From: Pardosa pseudoannulata
Lineage: Eukaryota > Arthropoda > Arachnida > Araneae > Lycosidae
NCBI GenBank assembly: GCA_032207245.1
Contig: CM063502.1
Location: 50,598,617 to 50,662,616 of the forward strand
Length of the DNA: 64,000 bases
Reading direction: 5' to 3'
Part shown: positions 10,401 through 25,300 of the stretch, one piece after another
Layout of the letters: each line of letters starts with the position of its first letter
Numbering within the stretch: position 1 is the stretch's first letter
Notes under the pieces: model-generated
The model's input: only the letters and a program-made list of their open reading frames with translations
Database searches by the model: none
What the model was told of the DNA's origin: nothing
Position numbers and translations under genes: made by a program

Positions 10401-13400
10401 ATTTTGTTATAATACTCTGAAAAAATACTGTTTTTAGTTCTTGTACACTTTAAATTTAATCTTCTTGTACTTGCATACAGACATAATGCTTAAACCAATA
10501 AAAACTGCTAATTTTATTGAAATCTGAAAAAAAAAAAATATTTTCTGTGATTACAGTACTTCTTTTACTTTGTACAAGGAAGTGAAAAGTAAGGAATAAA
10601 ATTTTCTGTATTTATTCTATGATATGAAAGCAGATGACCATTAATTAGAAATCTTACTATGTTTTAAACTTTTAAACTTTAAACATCCAGGTTTATTTTA
10701 AGCTTGAATGCTAATTTACTGTTAGATTGCAGTACTTTATAATAAAATTCAGTTTTATAGTTTATAAACATAAAAATTACTTGAATTAAGTACAGAATTT
10801 ATTATTTAATCCATTTTAATGGTCTATAGTTTTAATGTTTTAAATCTTATATAAGGATACAGAGCTAATTTAAATACTAATATTTGAATAATATCTCATT
10901 ATTATAAATATGATTAATATAATTTCTACTTTCATATAAACATAGAGCATGATCATCTGTTATTGATTTTTTGGCCATTTAAGAAAAAAGTTAAAACAAA
11001 CTTCTATCTATCAATCTATATTATCTCTCTATCTGTATATGTATGTACACACACACACACACACACACACGAGAGAGAGGGAGTGAGATAGAGAGAGATG
11101 TTGTATGAGGAGGGAAAAACTTCATAAATAATCAGTCACTAATTGTTTATTTGTTTATTGCTAGTTAGTTTATAAATTATGCACACACACATATGACTAT
11201 GTGTGTATATAGAGTGTGGTCTTTAGAGGATTTATGTTAATGATAAAATATGTATATTTTTCATGAAGCTGCTTTTTAAAACAACAATATGATTAAAAAT
11301 AATTTTGTAAGAAATTTTTTTTCTTTTTACCATGACCTGTTTTTTAAGAATTTAGTTTTGTGCCTTGGTTTTCTTTAAATTCTTAAAATTTATATTTGTA
11401 GATTTTGTCTTATATTTATGGCTGTTTAATTCATTTTAGGGGCTTCGTGGTGTTGTTGAATATGAAAATTTTACAGATGAAGAAGAAGAAATGAGTTCTT
11501 CAAGTATATCATCTTCCAAACAAGAATCTATCTCTATTCATCGGGCTGTTTCATCTGGATATAAAAAACCAAGAGATAGAGACAATCCTTATGATGGCCA
11601 GAGAAGGTTTGAATCTAACAAATCTGAAGTCAGTCAGTCAGAATCACAACGAAACTTACCTAAAAGGAAATTTTATGGAAAAACTGATGAATATGAAGAT
11701 TCAGGTTTTAAAAAATCAAAGCAAAAAGAAAGAGTAGATATTGACAGTCTTTTTAATAGTCATGCTAACAATGGAAAATATGGTTTTGGCTTCAGTAGGC
11801 AAGAACAATTAAATTTAGAAAGTGATTTTTATTGCTCAACTAGCAGTCATCACCAATTTGGTTCTTCTAAAGGATCTAATGACTACAAAGCAATAAGTTT
11901 TGTGAAGTCCGACCATGTGTTTGACCTTAGTACATTGAATAAAAATATATCTGGTGATAATTCAAGCCACTCTCAGCCAAATGAAAATGAACTACCTAAA
12001 GATTTTAACAATGAAAATATTTATGCTCCTGGACCAAGTGGACTAAATGGCATAAAAGAGAGTGCTTCTAAAGATACTTTATCTAATGAATCTAGTTATA
12101 AGCAGAACAATGATTCTGCTTCAAAAGAAAAAAGTGATGTAGCAAATTCTTTGAAATTAAACCGTGTGAACTCTAAAACATGTTCTTCTGTGGAGAAGAA
12201 GGATCATGCTTCTGAACAAAAGGATGTTTCTTCGTCTAGGGTCAATAACTATTTTAAAATGGAAGAGGATATAGATGAAATTGACAGAGTGTTGTGTGAA
12301 GCACTTGAAGCAAAAGTAAACATTTTAATGGTTATTTATCTTTTGTTTAACACCATTATCTCTTATTCTAATTTAATAATATACTTTTGGTAAGTTCTGT
12401 GAACATTAATTTTCTTATTCTTCAATTTAGAAAGCAGAAAATGCAGCATCCAAACCATCATCTTCCTCATCAAATTCAATTTCATCAAATTCTAAGAAAA
12501 ATGAAACAGATTTATCTCTATCCAAAAAGATATGTATAGGTACGTTGATGAACAAATTTTTTTGTATTTGTAGAAATATGCTGGGAAAAATGTTTTTTCC
12601 CTTAAATAAGTATTAATGTTATTCATATATTCTTGAATTTTTAATACTGTATTAACATTTTATTTATTAGTATTTTTTAATAACCTCTCTGAGTCTCAGT
12701 AGTCATATCAATAGTTATCTGGCTATATCTAAAGAGTAAAAATGCAAAATTCTGAATTTAAGACATTGCCATTTTAATGTTTAACATTGTTTCCAAAATT
12801 TCAGTTTTACATTAGATGGTTTTGAAGTTTGCGATATAGGTGGAAACATCTCAAAATTTAGATTTCTGAGCCTGTGGTATTGATACTATAAATTGCTTAA
12901 AAGCTCTTAAATGGACAAGTTTGTAATATGAATTTGTATAATCAGAGTTCATACACTCTTTGAAAAAATCTTAAAAATCCCGAACAACCTGAATCCTGAA
13001 TAAGTAACCATTTCCAAAGTACTTAAAAATACTAGAAAATGGAAAATACTCTATCCTTATGTGTTGAGTAATAGAAAAATATTTGTTTCATCAGTTCTTT
13101 TTTTTTTTTTTTTTTTTAACTTTACTCAAGCATTGTCTTCTAAAGTCACCTGAGACTGAGGGTTGTAATGAAGTCATTACAGCAGCAAATTATTAGCTTT
13201 TGTACTGGAAAATGAATCATTATTGAAAATGGTGGGCTGTGGGTCCAGAAGAGCTGATGCTGTTTGTCTAGTTTCAATTCACTGAAGTGTGTTGTTGAGA
13301 TCTTTAGGTTCCCTACCCTATGATGCTTGAAACATGCTTTGAAGTGATTTGAAAGAAGGAATCTATATATTTAAATAGGTTTATCAATAATCTTTAAATA

Positions 13401-14839
13401 AAAGAAAAATGTCCAGCTTTTTTTTATTGAGGTAGCTGGCAGGTAGATAGCCCAATTACCACAATAATATCACTTAAAACACAAAGACAAATTATTACTT
13501 CATACTATCAAGCAACAAAATTTTGCTATTAGTAATTTTGATAAAAATTACCAGCCCACATGAAAAATTGCTAGTGATACATGATGTCTCTAATCCCAAT
13601 TGTCAAATACAGTACTTTTAACTGTAGACTTTCACTCAGCAATTTTCTATGTTAGATCACTTGTTATCACAGTTTGATTTAAATATTCCTTATTTTCTAC
13701 AGTACATGCTTAAAGATATCAAGATTAAAATTTTTCATGATTATAATATTTTTTATATCCTCTGCATAGATGATATTTATGTAGGAGTACTTATGATAGA
13801 GTAGATAACATAGCATGTAATGATTAACTAACACATTTAAAAACTAACATAACTAACATATTGTAATTACTAATACATTTAAAAGTCCATTTCTTAAGTT
13901 AACTATTTTATTAAAAGGTGTGATTACATTTTTAAGAGAATGTGAGATATGTCTTTCATGTAATTGAGCTATGGCTAATTACATAATTTTACATTATATG
14001 TCTGACTATGTTATAATGGTGGAATACAACAATATCATGAGGTTCACTTGACTAATATTGTCCAATTTTGACTCCTTGTAAAAAACTATTTTGCCTTTAA
14101 AAGTACTTGATTTATTTTTCTCCTGGTGCATGTATGAACTCTGATAATATTAAAATTCATTCATAATTCATTGAACATTGTTCTGATAGATTTCATGCTG
14201 TTGTGTAATTTTAAACTGGGGAAATATAATTTACCTTAATTCCATTTGATTGTTTGTTCCATTGCTTTGCAGGAACAAATTACAGGTCTTATAGCTTAAA
14301 ATCCCTGGATACTGTTTAACTTTAGAGTTAAAATAAGGCTCACATGACAGAATTTTTATAACTCTAGTTAAAAATCCGTTAAACACATTTTAAGAAATGG
14401 GTACAGTAGCCAAAAAATGATGAATAGAGTAAATGATTATTACTTCATTAGTTTGATCCATATAAATTTCAAAAATTTATCACTGAAAGCATTTTTTATG
14501 CTACAAATATACTGTCCTATTTTTTAGTTTAAAAATGTTTCAAAGCATGTTTATTAAAGGCATATGATGATACTGAGCTCTTGTATATTATTGACTAATT
14601 CTGTCAGCCAAGAAATCTGAAGTATGAAATGATAAATCCAGATCATTTTAGAGTTGAAATTTCATGAAAAAAATCATAGAAGCATTATTTTGTAATAATT
14701 ATCTTTTAAAAGAGAGAGGCTACTTTAAAACACATAAATTTCAAAACATTCTGGGTGATCTTTTTGATGTTGAAATTGTGTAAAACGTGTTTTTGTTTCT
14801 TAGGCCAAAATGACTGTACCAAACATTTTTGTATTTTAA

Positions 14840-14911
<72 letters not shown>

Positions 14912-17900
14912 AATTAAAATATCAAGTACTTATCATTATTTATCTAGACAATTTTATTGTTATTTTTGTAATTTCTATAGTTTATCAATGGATTAAAAAA
15001 ATGTTTTTTGAAGTAGTTTGTAGCATTTGCTTCAAAACTTTATGGTTGAGGTGATCTTATGTATTTGTAACTTCTTATAATCACTGCTACTCTCAAAGGA
15101 AAAAAAACCCAGAAGATCCACATATTAAATACTATCCGTGTGTCAAATTTAAAATTATTCTCTTTTACCCTTTAAAGGGCATGATTAAAAATTCTTATGG
15201 ATTAGGGATATCAGTTATTAATTTTATTTATCAACCTTATAAGTGTGAAATGTAGGAAAAAATTTTTTTTACTTACTTTTTGGGACAGAAGGGAATATGG
15301 AAGATATATAAAGTGTGAAGCTATTCTCTTGTACAGCTTGAAAATATTTAATTTAAAATTTTTAATTGCATTGGAAGATTAATGAATAATTATTAAATGA
15401 TGTAATAAAGAGAATTTTATAAGTATTATTTGGATAGGTAATTTTACTTGGATTTGTAAGTGAGAAAAGGGAAATTCTTGATTGTTCCATGTGAAGCAAG
15501 TTTAAACCTATATATTTTAAAAAGAAAATTTTTTATCAGCAATTTTGATTGATTGATATAATTAGTTTAGCTGATTACAGTAGATAAGACTGCTTTTTAT
15601 ATTGTAAATAAATATTAAAATTTTTCCAATTTGAAATCTGATTTTAGTACTTGTAAATTTTATAAACATGCAGATGTTTTTAGATTTATTTTCCCAATGT
15701 TTTTAACATATAAATAACCTATATTGTTTATTAAAGTTAATTTAATTTAATTTTTTTTTTAGAAAGTGCCAAATCTGCCTCAAAAAATGGAAGTTTAGCA
15801 GTAAGATTTTTTTTTCATTTTTCATTTTCTTTATTTTTTAACAATAAATATGTATGTATACTTTTCCTTTATTATAAGATTATTTTTTCTATAATTCCAT
15901 TTTAGTAGGTTAGTGGGCAATCTTTTGGCATTATTTTGAAAAGATTGCCAAATAGATAAGTGTATCAGTGTTTAGTTTTATTACTTCACATGACTTGAAG
16001 GCATATTATTAAATTAGTAAAGTAAATTTTTTCTAAAAAGAGTAAAAGTGAGCAAAATAGTATTAATCCGATAGTAGCCACCATTTCTCTTTTTATTTAA
16101 AAATAAATTTAAAACCTCGGAGCATGTCTATAAAAATATTAATCATGAAGTCCTCTTTTGACTTTTCAGTTAAAAAATGTATTAAATACTGTTAAGAAAA
16201 GAACCACTTTGTTAAAATATTATAAAATGTATTTAAAAAATTAGTAACAAAAAATCTTAAACAGTGAAAAGGTAAATAATATAAACAACATATTAAAAAA
16301 ATGAAACAAAAATGGATTCTAGAAAAAAGAGAGTGCAAAACTAGAGAGTCCAGAAATGGGCTCTCTTGTTTTGCAGTTCTAGAGTAAATCAACTCTTGAA
16401 TATTATAATATTATGCCACTACTCATTATAGTTTTACTAAAGCATGGTTAAATTTAAAATGGGAGCTTGTGTTAAGGCAGTAATATTATTAAAAGTGTTC
16501 CGAATTTTATAAATATCATCAAAACTTAATATGCCTACTAAAGTGGGATTCAGTCATAATCTTTATGTGTATGAATAATTAAATTAAAACCAGACATATA
16601 TTCTTTGTTAACATAGCCCTCTGAAGCTTGATTTTGGTTTGCTGTTTGTGTATAAATTTATTTTTATACCCAGGCTATTGTATATATTTTTATGTGCTAT
16701 GTTGATTATTCTTATTTAAAAAATCATCCTTTCACATTAATGATTATATGTATATTTTTTTTTTCCTATTTAGGAAGAAATTTTAAGTTTAGCTGCACTT
16801 TTAACTGATAAATTAACCTTTCTAATATCTAATCATTCAACATTATCATCTTTGAGTTCTCTTCTAATCCAGATACAGGTAATTGTTCTTGTGCATTCAC
16901 TAATTTAATTTGATTTTAATGAGTCTAAATGATTATATTAAATTAAAATTTTTGTAAAATTTATTATATATTTTTTGAGATTTTTGAAAAAGCATAGTTT
17001 GATATTTGCATAAAAACTATTTGTCTTTTTCCACCAAAAAAATACAAATTTGTAGAAAAAATATCATCAATAATTCTTAGAAAATACACAAACTCTTGTG
17101 ATCTTTAGTAAAATAATTTTACTAAAATAACTTCTAATTGTTAAGTTGATTGGAAATTTTTTTTTTATTTGCCTAGATTTTTTTTGTTTTGTTTTAGAAC
17201 AATACATACTTATTTTATAAAAGATATCAGTAGTTCTGAGTTTATTTTATTTAAAGTATACTTAAGAAAACTGTATTCACTAAATTAGAAAGTGTAATTT
17301 ATAGAATGTTAGCTTCCAAATATTATATTTTAATTGATGTTCTCTGCAATGATGCCCATTTTGTGTTTGATTTGCATCAAATGTGCTAATTTCAGTTATA
17401 TTTGTTATAGACTCGGCTATTAGATTGGCAGTCTGGATCTTTAGAAAGTAAATATTTCTTGTCAAGATTGCAAGAAGTACAGGAGTATTTGCAGCATTAT
17501 GAATTAGGTGGTGCAACCAGTGATTGGACATGTCAGTGGGATAGGTATAAACTGTTTTTTTCATTATTAATAAACTGAGTATTTCATTCATTTTAACAGA
17601 ATTACTATACATAAAATTTAATTCACCTATATCAGTGATATATATATAGTAAGACATGAATGAGACTATCTTCTAAATTTTAACTCTTTCAGAATGGCTG
17701 TCGCAATTTACATAGCACTGAGAAGCCAGTCTAGATATCTGTTTTATATATTTTCTGATTTTTGTAAAATTAAATAAATTTTAAATTTTTAAAAGTAATT
17801 AACTGTTTGTGGATGACCATATAATGTATGTAACACTTTTTATGTATATTGGCTCAGCCAATTATCAAGTATTTATAAGTAACAGACATAGGACTACATG

Positions 17901-20900
17901 TAGTATTAATAAAATGTAATATATGATACACTCATCCTCTAAGTCAATTTAAAAAGCATTGCATGTATGATACACTTATCCTCACAGGATTAAAAGATAA
18001 CTTGTTGCATTGGGCAGTAATTATTCTTTATTATTAACATTTTTAATAAACTGGGTGCATGTATCATCTGTCTCACTCATGATACACACCCATCTGGAGA
18101 TGGTTAAAGAGTTATACAAAGACATTTAAAACAGTTATTTTTTTCTATTACCATAATTTTCAGAAGAAATGACATGGTGTTTTTGAGATCTTTATACAGT
18201 TATATTAGTCCCTTATTTAAAGGAGCATTAACATTACTTTGAATTGCTGATTTTTTTGTCAAATACAGATTGTTCGGTATAATTACTTATTGTTAGTTTA
18301 ATTTGGTTTGGAGTGATAGTCTATTGTTTTGCTACATGATGGCTTATAAGACCATGACCTACTGTTTAAAGCCATTTCAGAATGGCTGTAAACATCCTAG
18401 TAGTTGTATTTAAAACTGCACTCAGCATTTGGTCATCATTCAGGTTTTAGCACATGTTAAATAGTTTTGAATATGTTAAATAGTTAGTAATATGGAATAA
18501 GATTTTTTTTTAAAACAGCATAGAAGCTATACTTCCAGTTTTAAACTTAGTGTAATTTTCTGTGCTGATTAAATTAGAAATAAAGCAGCAGCACTTGACT
18601 AGGTTAAGATTTCCCAACTGTGAATTATTACAGTAATGCAGTGCACAATTTAACCTAAAACAGAATTTATGCAGATGCATAATTTCTTTGCAATTTTAGT
18701 ATTTCAATGCCATTTTTCTCAAGTGACATTTACACTGATGTGGGACTCGAGCCAGCCTAGATCTGCTGTGTTCGTTAAAGGTGTCTGGGCATGTAAAATA
18801 TGTTCATATGCATAATGTCCTCCAGGTTCTGAAACGATACCTCTGGGGGTGGTAGACAAAGCCTGGAGGTCTTCTGCTTACTCCCAGATACTAAATTCTG
18901 AGGACCCAGTGGGGGTAATGTTACTCGCATCCACAGCATACCTGAAGCTACATATGCTTCTCAGATGGTACTAAATGGGTAACTACTTCACAGCCTTGAA
19001 TTGGCATAAAGGTATATGTGCTTGTATTGCCAGCTGCATTGGAAAAACATGTATACTGATATGGTCTTTCTTTTGGAAAATATGGTAATTTTTACTGTAT
19101 CATAAAAGTTGTATCATTATTAGACTCATTAATTTACAAGGAATGCTGTTTTTAACATTGTATCATAAAGCTTTTTATTTCTGATTTAATAAAATTTTTT
19201 AAACAATTTTGGCAATGGCCATGTCATTTATCTTTCTGTTTGTTCTATATGTAAATGATTTTCTAATGTTTTCTTCCTTAGTTTCACATTTTGTTTTGTT
19301 TGCTTGATGTTATAAAATTTTAATTAATCTAATCTTTAATTGGTTTTATTTACCAATAGTCACTTTGCACCCATTTAACAACTAACAATTTCAAAATTTA
19401 AATTAGTTTAAATTAGGAAATGGAAAAATGATTTATAAAAAGAAAAAATATGTCAGAAAAAGAATGAATTAACTAAAGTAATGTAAAATAAAATGAATTA
19501 ATTCTTCAAACACATTGTAAATTATATCTGATGAAAGAGTTTGATAATTTTAGGACATATCCAATGTTACCTTATGGAAAATAGGCCAAATTTAAAGGCA
19601 AAAAATCATTGTATTTTCACAATGACCTTGACCTTGAAAGAAATTAGCATGAAACCTAAGGATTTATCCAAATTACCCTGCAAAATTTTGTCAATATCAG
19701 TCATGCCTTTTTGGAATGCATAGTAAACAGACTGACATACGTACACATATACACATGCCAGCAGTATAATAATGAAAATTTCAGAGAGAGGGATTACAAC
19801 ACTTGCATCCCTCTTCCCTTGCTACTTCACTGATACATGTTCATGCATATAAACAAAGAATTTAAGATATACTAATTGTCAACAAACAAAAGATAAACAG
19901 ATGAATAAATGTCTTTTCTTCCTCCTTCACAGAGAAAACAAGAGGTACTTTTACATGAATACCAGGACACAACAATCTCAGTGGACTTATCCTGAAGAAT
20001 TATGTGGGAAAGAAAATTCTTGGATGCCTTCTTCTACTGACATAGCTTCTACGTCTACTGCTTCATCTGAAGTTACTACTGAAAGAGATGAACTACAAAC
20101 AGTGTCATCTTCCGTCCCCGAGGGGCAGTTACATAGCAAATCATCCAATTCTTTTACTGTTGAATCCAGCAAAGGTATTTTTAGATAGTAGTACTTATTT
20201 TTGCTACTCTGAAGAATACTTGTTATCTTGTAAGGGAATTTTTAAAAAGTAAATTTCTATTTCTGGCCAGTTTTCTATTTTTTTTTATATTAGGCTTACG
20301 CAATATGTTCATCTGGAAATCTTTTCAGGAAATCAACATTTCTCTTTTATTGTTAAGTGATCATTTGGAAATCTTTTACATAACTTTCACCACCCTGGTT
20401 CTACATTTCTAAACTTTTGCCATTTTTTTTTCTTTTGCTAAATCAAGTCTATTTTTCTAACAGTTTACATTATCAGATTAGCATATATGGTATTTAGGGT
20501 TTTTACTCAGGCTTCTAAACTGTGCTTTTCTCTGTACTGAAGTAATAGCTCATATGTACTGCAAAACATGTTATTAATTTTTCTAAACTTATTGTATTAT
20601 TCATGCCAGCTTATCTTTTATATTTTTACTATATTCTACACAAGAGTTTTATTTTGTTAGTAATTACTAATCATATGTCTAGAAAATTTGTAAGTATAAT
20701 GTTGAGATAGTATTAAGCTTCTGCTTTTGTCTAGTTTAACATAGATTTTCTGGCTTTGACAGCTGTCTTTATGTATTTTTAAAATTGAAAAATCATTTTA
20801 TATTTATCGGATGTAAGACTGAGCTTTATTTAACTTTCTTTTAAATTCTAGGAGGGTCTGAGAAATATTCAAATTCATCTGTTATGTGGATGTCCGAATC

Positions 20901-22306
20901 ATCTCCGCCACCACCTCCACCTGGTGTTGACTCTCCTCCACCACCTCCACCACATAGTCCTCCCCCTGACAGTCCTCCTCCTCCTCCTCCTGATAGTACT
21001 GAAGTTGAAGACCTACTTGAGGACATGGACATAGAAAACTCAGATGACTCTAATCCGCCACTTATTGTCACAAACAGTAGAGCTGACACCCCTGCTGATG
21101 TTCATATTCAATATCCTAAATTTGTATGTTTTAATTGTTTATAATTTATATAATCTTTCAATATTCTTCAGTAGCATTACTTCATAAACTGTAGGTCAAG
21201 ACACAAAAATTTTGATATGGACATGCTAATTTAATTAAACATTAACTGCAACATTTTAAAAAATTATATATAATCATGTTTAACCCTTTCAAGACAGGTA
21301 TAGTATATGAGTTGCTATGATAGAGGATACATCTAATTTATTAAAAATATTAACAATAAATAATATTTATTGTCTAAAGCAAAGAAGAAACTTTATTAAT
21401 TAGACATAATATTTATTCTATTTATTACAATATATCAAAAAATGGGTTACATTGGTTCCTCAGTGAAACATATATGTGAAAATTGTCCTGTAAGGGTTAA
21501 AAGGGCATATTTACATTTAAAACTTAATTAAAATATTGTTCAGCAGTCAAAATGTTCTATGTTGATGGTGAAATTTTTTTTTTCTTACCAAATCTGAAAC
21601 AAGTATAGTTCAAATGACTTAGACACCATACTTATTTCTTTTAGTTTTAAAATTCAAGAGAAATATGCCAAAAAATGTACTTCTTTTACTTATATATAAT
21701 AAATGTAATTTTGCAAAATAATTAGAATAGTAGTTACATTATAGTTTAATCTTTTTATTGATTAACTGTTAACATTATTATAGTTCTTACTGGTTAACTG
21801 TACTGGTTTTATTTCACAACTAACCAAGACTGTAAGGTGACAATTCATGCTGGTAAAATCAGTATGAATTGTCATCTTACTTATAATTAGCAGTGTCAAA
21901 TATTGCACCAGTTTGTTATGCATTCAGAACAAAGAAGGTATGAGACATACATAAGAACTTTCTTTCATCAAATTTCTACTTATCTGTTATAAGTACTAGG
22001 AAAACTTCTTTTTTACATGTATACTATTTGCCAAATAAATTATATATGGTAAAATATTTGTTTATTTTATATTTAATATGTTGTGTCATGAAAAAAACAG
22101 TGTTAAAAAATCATAAAGTTTTAAGGACTTCTGATTTTTAGAATTAATACAGAATTTTTAAAAGTAGTTTTATGTTTAAACACTTATAGGTAATTTTAAA
22201 AAAATCAAATTGTTGTATAAAATTGGTTTATCTTACTCTCTTACTCAAGTTTTCAAATTATATTGACTTTTGCCATTCTTAATTTAAATCTCATTATACA
22301 TACATA

Positions 22307-22364
<58 letters not shown>

Positions 22365-25300
22365 GTGTTTTATGCCTATCATAAATGTAAAATGGTATTC
22401 ATGTTGGATATGGTGTAGTCATGAGATTAAAAAAGGAGATACAAAGATTTGAAAATAAAAATGACGAGTTTATTTAAACATCTTATCTATGGCATTTCTC
22501 ACCAAAATATGTATATGGAATTTATATTAGTGTGCCATGTTGATGAGCCAACCAATCAAAGTGTTAATAATTAGTCATATGATGATGTGGTATAAGAAGT
22601 GAAACTAAGTTATGTAAAGAATAAGTATAAGAATTGTTGAGCTAAGAAGAAATTAATTTTGGTGTATGCAAAGCCACCAAATTGCTACCAACAGAAGAGA
22701 TGCAAATGATCTTTGCTAAAGATTGTAGTTTTAGGGATAGAATTGCCAGAAATATACAGTTACATTTAAGTTAGTTTTTAGTTAAAATATCATTATATTT
22801 ATATATGTTTGCTGTTGGTTATAATTTAGGCATTTATGATATGAGCTTCAGGTAATATGGATATGTATTTCTCTTTGAATTTTTTTATTATTGTAAAGAT
22901 TTAAGTAAAACCATATCTTACTGTGAATTACTTTTTTTAAGAGATGGTCAGAAGTAGCTGAAGTTTTTATTAAGTTTGTAGCGGGTACAATTATTCCCCT
23001 CTCCTTTTTTACGATAGGTGGCGCTAGAAAGCCATCGAGTGTGTGTTCTAATATAGTGTCAGTGGTCTATGAGAGTGTGTTTTTGTGCTCTTTGTTGTTT
23101 TGTGTTCTGTGTTGTGGAACTTTGAAAGAAAATAAAAATGGTTCCTAAAAAAATTGACTAAATTAATTCTCTATGCTTTTTGAAATAAGAGTCTCATCCT
23201 TCTACAAGTTCTTAATGAAAGAAAAATTTCTCCTTTATTATTGAGTTTTACCCTATCCTCCCTTCCCCAGTAATTTTAAAAAAATTACAAACTTGCATGA
23301 AAAATTTCTAACATTTTTTTTTAACAAAATTTATTTAATTGGCTAACTTTAAATATCTAGCTTTCTTATTGAACCCTAGAATGCTATCCTGTTTTTGTTA
23401 AATGTTGATATTTTTGTTATGATTTCAAGATAGCTTTAACAAATTATTTTGAAACAAGGAGAGACAAAGGAATACACATGCTTTCCATAAAAAAAAGAGA
23501 ATTATTGCACATTAAATTTATTTTCCCTTTTTATCAGTTTATTGTTTTAATTAGAAAACATCTGCAAGCGATAAGGTTAGTATCTTAAATATATCAAAAA
23601 GAGGAAACTATTAATATTTTTAAAATTATTATTTTAAAGATTCTCTATGCAAGAAAACTCAGTAGTAGTTTTTGTTTTATTTACTAAGAAATATTAAATG
23701 CGTTATACAATATTAATTTTTATATTCTTCTGAAATTACTTTTTTTTCTTTCAGAAATTTTTATTTTCTTATGTTTATTTTCTTTGATCACTGTCTGATT
23801 CAATTCCATAGGCCTGGCCTCGAGACACTGGAGGAACCATTTAAAAAAATATAAATAATAGTAATAGAAACAAAGAGCTTTAAAGTCTATATCATTTACA
23901 CAAGCATTCTTCATTTATATATTTAAAATTTTTTATAAACCTGCAAATTCCAGTACTTAGGTACTGTGGTTTTTGGATGCTAGCCCCACTATTGGAATAA
24001 ATGTTCATAACTATTCAGAATTAGCTGTAAGTAATATGCTCCAGTCTGATAGCCCTTGTGTTTGGGTGGGTGTAGGGAAAAGGAAGACTTACATAGCATA
24101 CGAACCTAGTCTACCTGATCTAAACTTATCACTGATTGGGCTAATATAGCAATAATATAAATCCTTTCTGGCTTTTAATATTATTTTCAATACTTATGGT
24201 AATTATTTTTATAATTCTTATTTAATTGTTCTGTAAGTTTTTAATAAGTGTTTTGAAATGTTGTAAATTTGTTATATTTTAATGGACTTTTCCATTTATA
24301 TGTAATTTAAGGTAATTAGTTTTTAATGTATTATTTTAGGGCATTCCTTCTCCTGAAAGATCATCAGAAACCTTCACAAATGCTTCTGTAGCAAATGCTG
24401 TTTCATCAACTTCATTATCAGGTTTTGAAGATATGAATACAGTATCTAAATCCCCACAACTTGTCTCAACCTCCCGTGATACTTTTGACACTGCAGACTC
24501 TGTTAATATGCACTGGTCTATGTCCCAGCCTTCCTGTAGTACTGACATAGGTAGCAATTTTGACTCTGAAAGTGAAGCTGTAGTGCTACCTGATCATAAA
24601 TTACTTTCATCAGATAAGGATTCTGATGTAAATGCTAGTTCAAGTAGCCGAAGCTATATTTGCTCAAATGAAGTTTCAACATATCGTAAACCATGTGGTC
24701 CTTATCCTTCTACTTCAACTGCAGCTTCTGCTTCAACATCTACGTCAAGAAAAGAAAAGAAGAAGGTACATTTCATTCATTAATGTGCATAATTGAGATT
24801 TCAACAATTTTTATGTCATTTTTTTTTAGATTGTGATTAAAACTTTTGTATTATCTGTCTGTTCATTTAGCAGCGTTTCTCAGCATTTAGTCCTTAAAGT
24901 GATACTTGAAAGAATATTTTTTAGGAATTCCTATGTAATAATAATTTATTACTATTGATTTTTTTATTATTTAAATTTAAATGTTACAAGGAAAGTAAAA
25001 ATAAGCTCTATAATATAATTCATTGTGATTTGTTTTTTAAGCTTAAGATAAATCAAAGTAAATTATTTTGTAAATAAAAATAATATGCCAGAGAATTGTT
25101 TATTTCAAACAAGGGAAGAGTTTTATTTTTCGAATTGGGAAATTTTTGCCTTTTAGGCTATAAATATTTCATTTCATTTTGAATTTTAAAGACACATATT
25201 TCATTATTGAAAGAAAGGGGATTTTCATTTCAAAATATTTCTTAAACAAGAAAAAGCCATTATTTTTTACAGAACTCTAGACAAAATTTACTGGTTCAGA

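Larger units (their letters stand above)
21124..24339 (+). other. FNBP4 intron H-I
   Basis: AT-rich intron holding a TA microsatellite (22312-22360) and the solo Gypsy LTR (22977-23206). No further exon was recognised, although a small one cannot be excluded. Confidence 0.55.

Noticed and set aside
14755..15054. Plus-strand frame with a long Ile-Tyr repeat
   Set aside because: The repeat is only the (TA)n microsatellite read in frame, with no flanking coding signal.
20841..21089. Glycine-rich open frame on the minus strand
   Set aside because: It is the antisense of the FNBP4 poly-proline exon, whose plus-strand frame has splice signals and family context.
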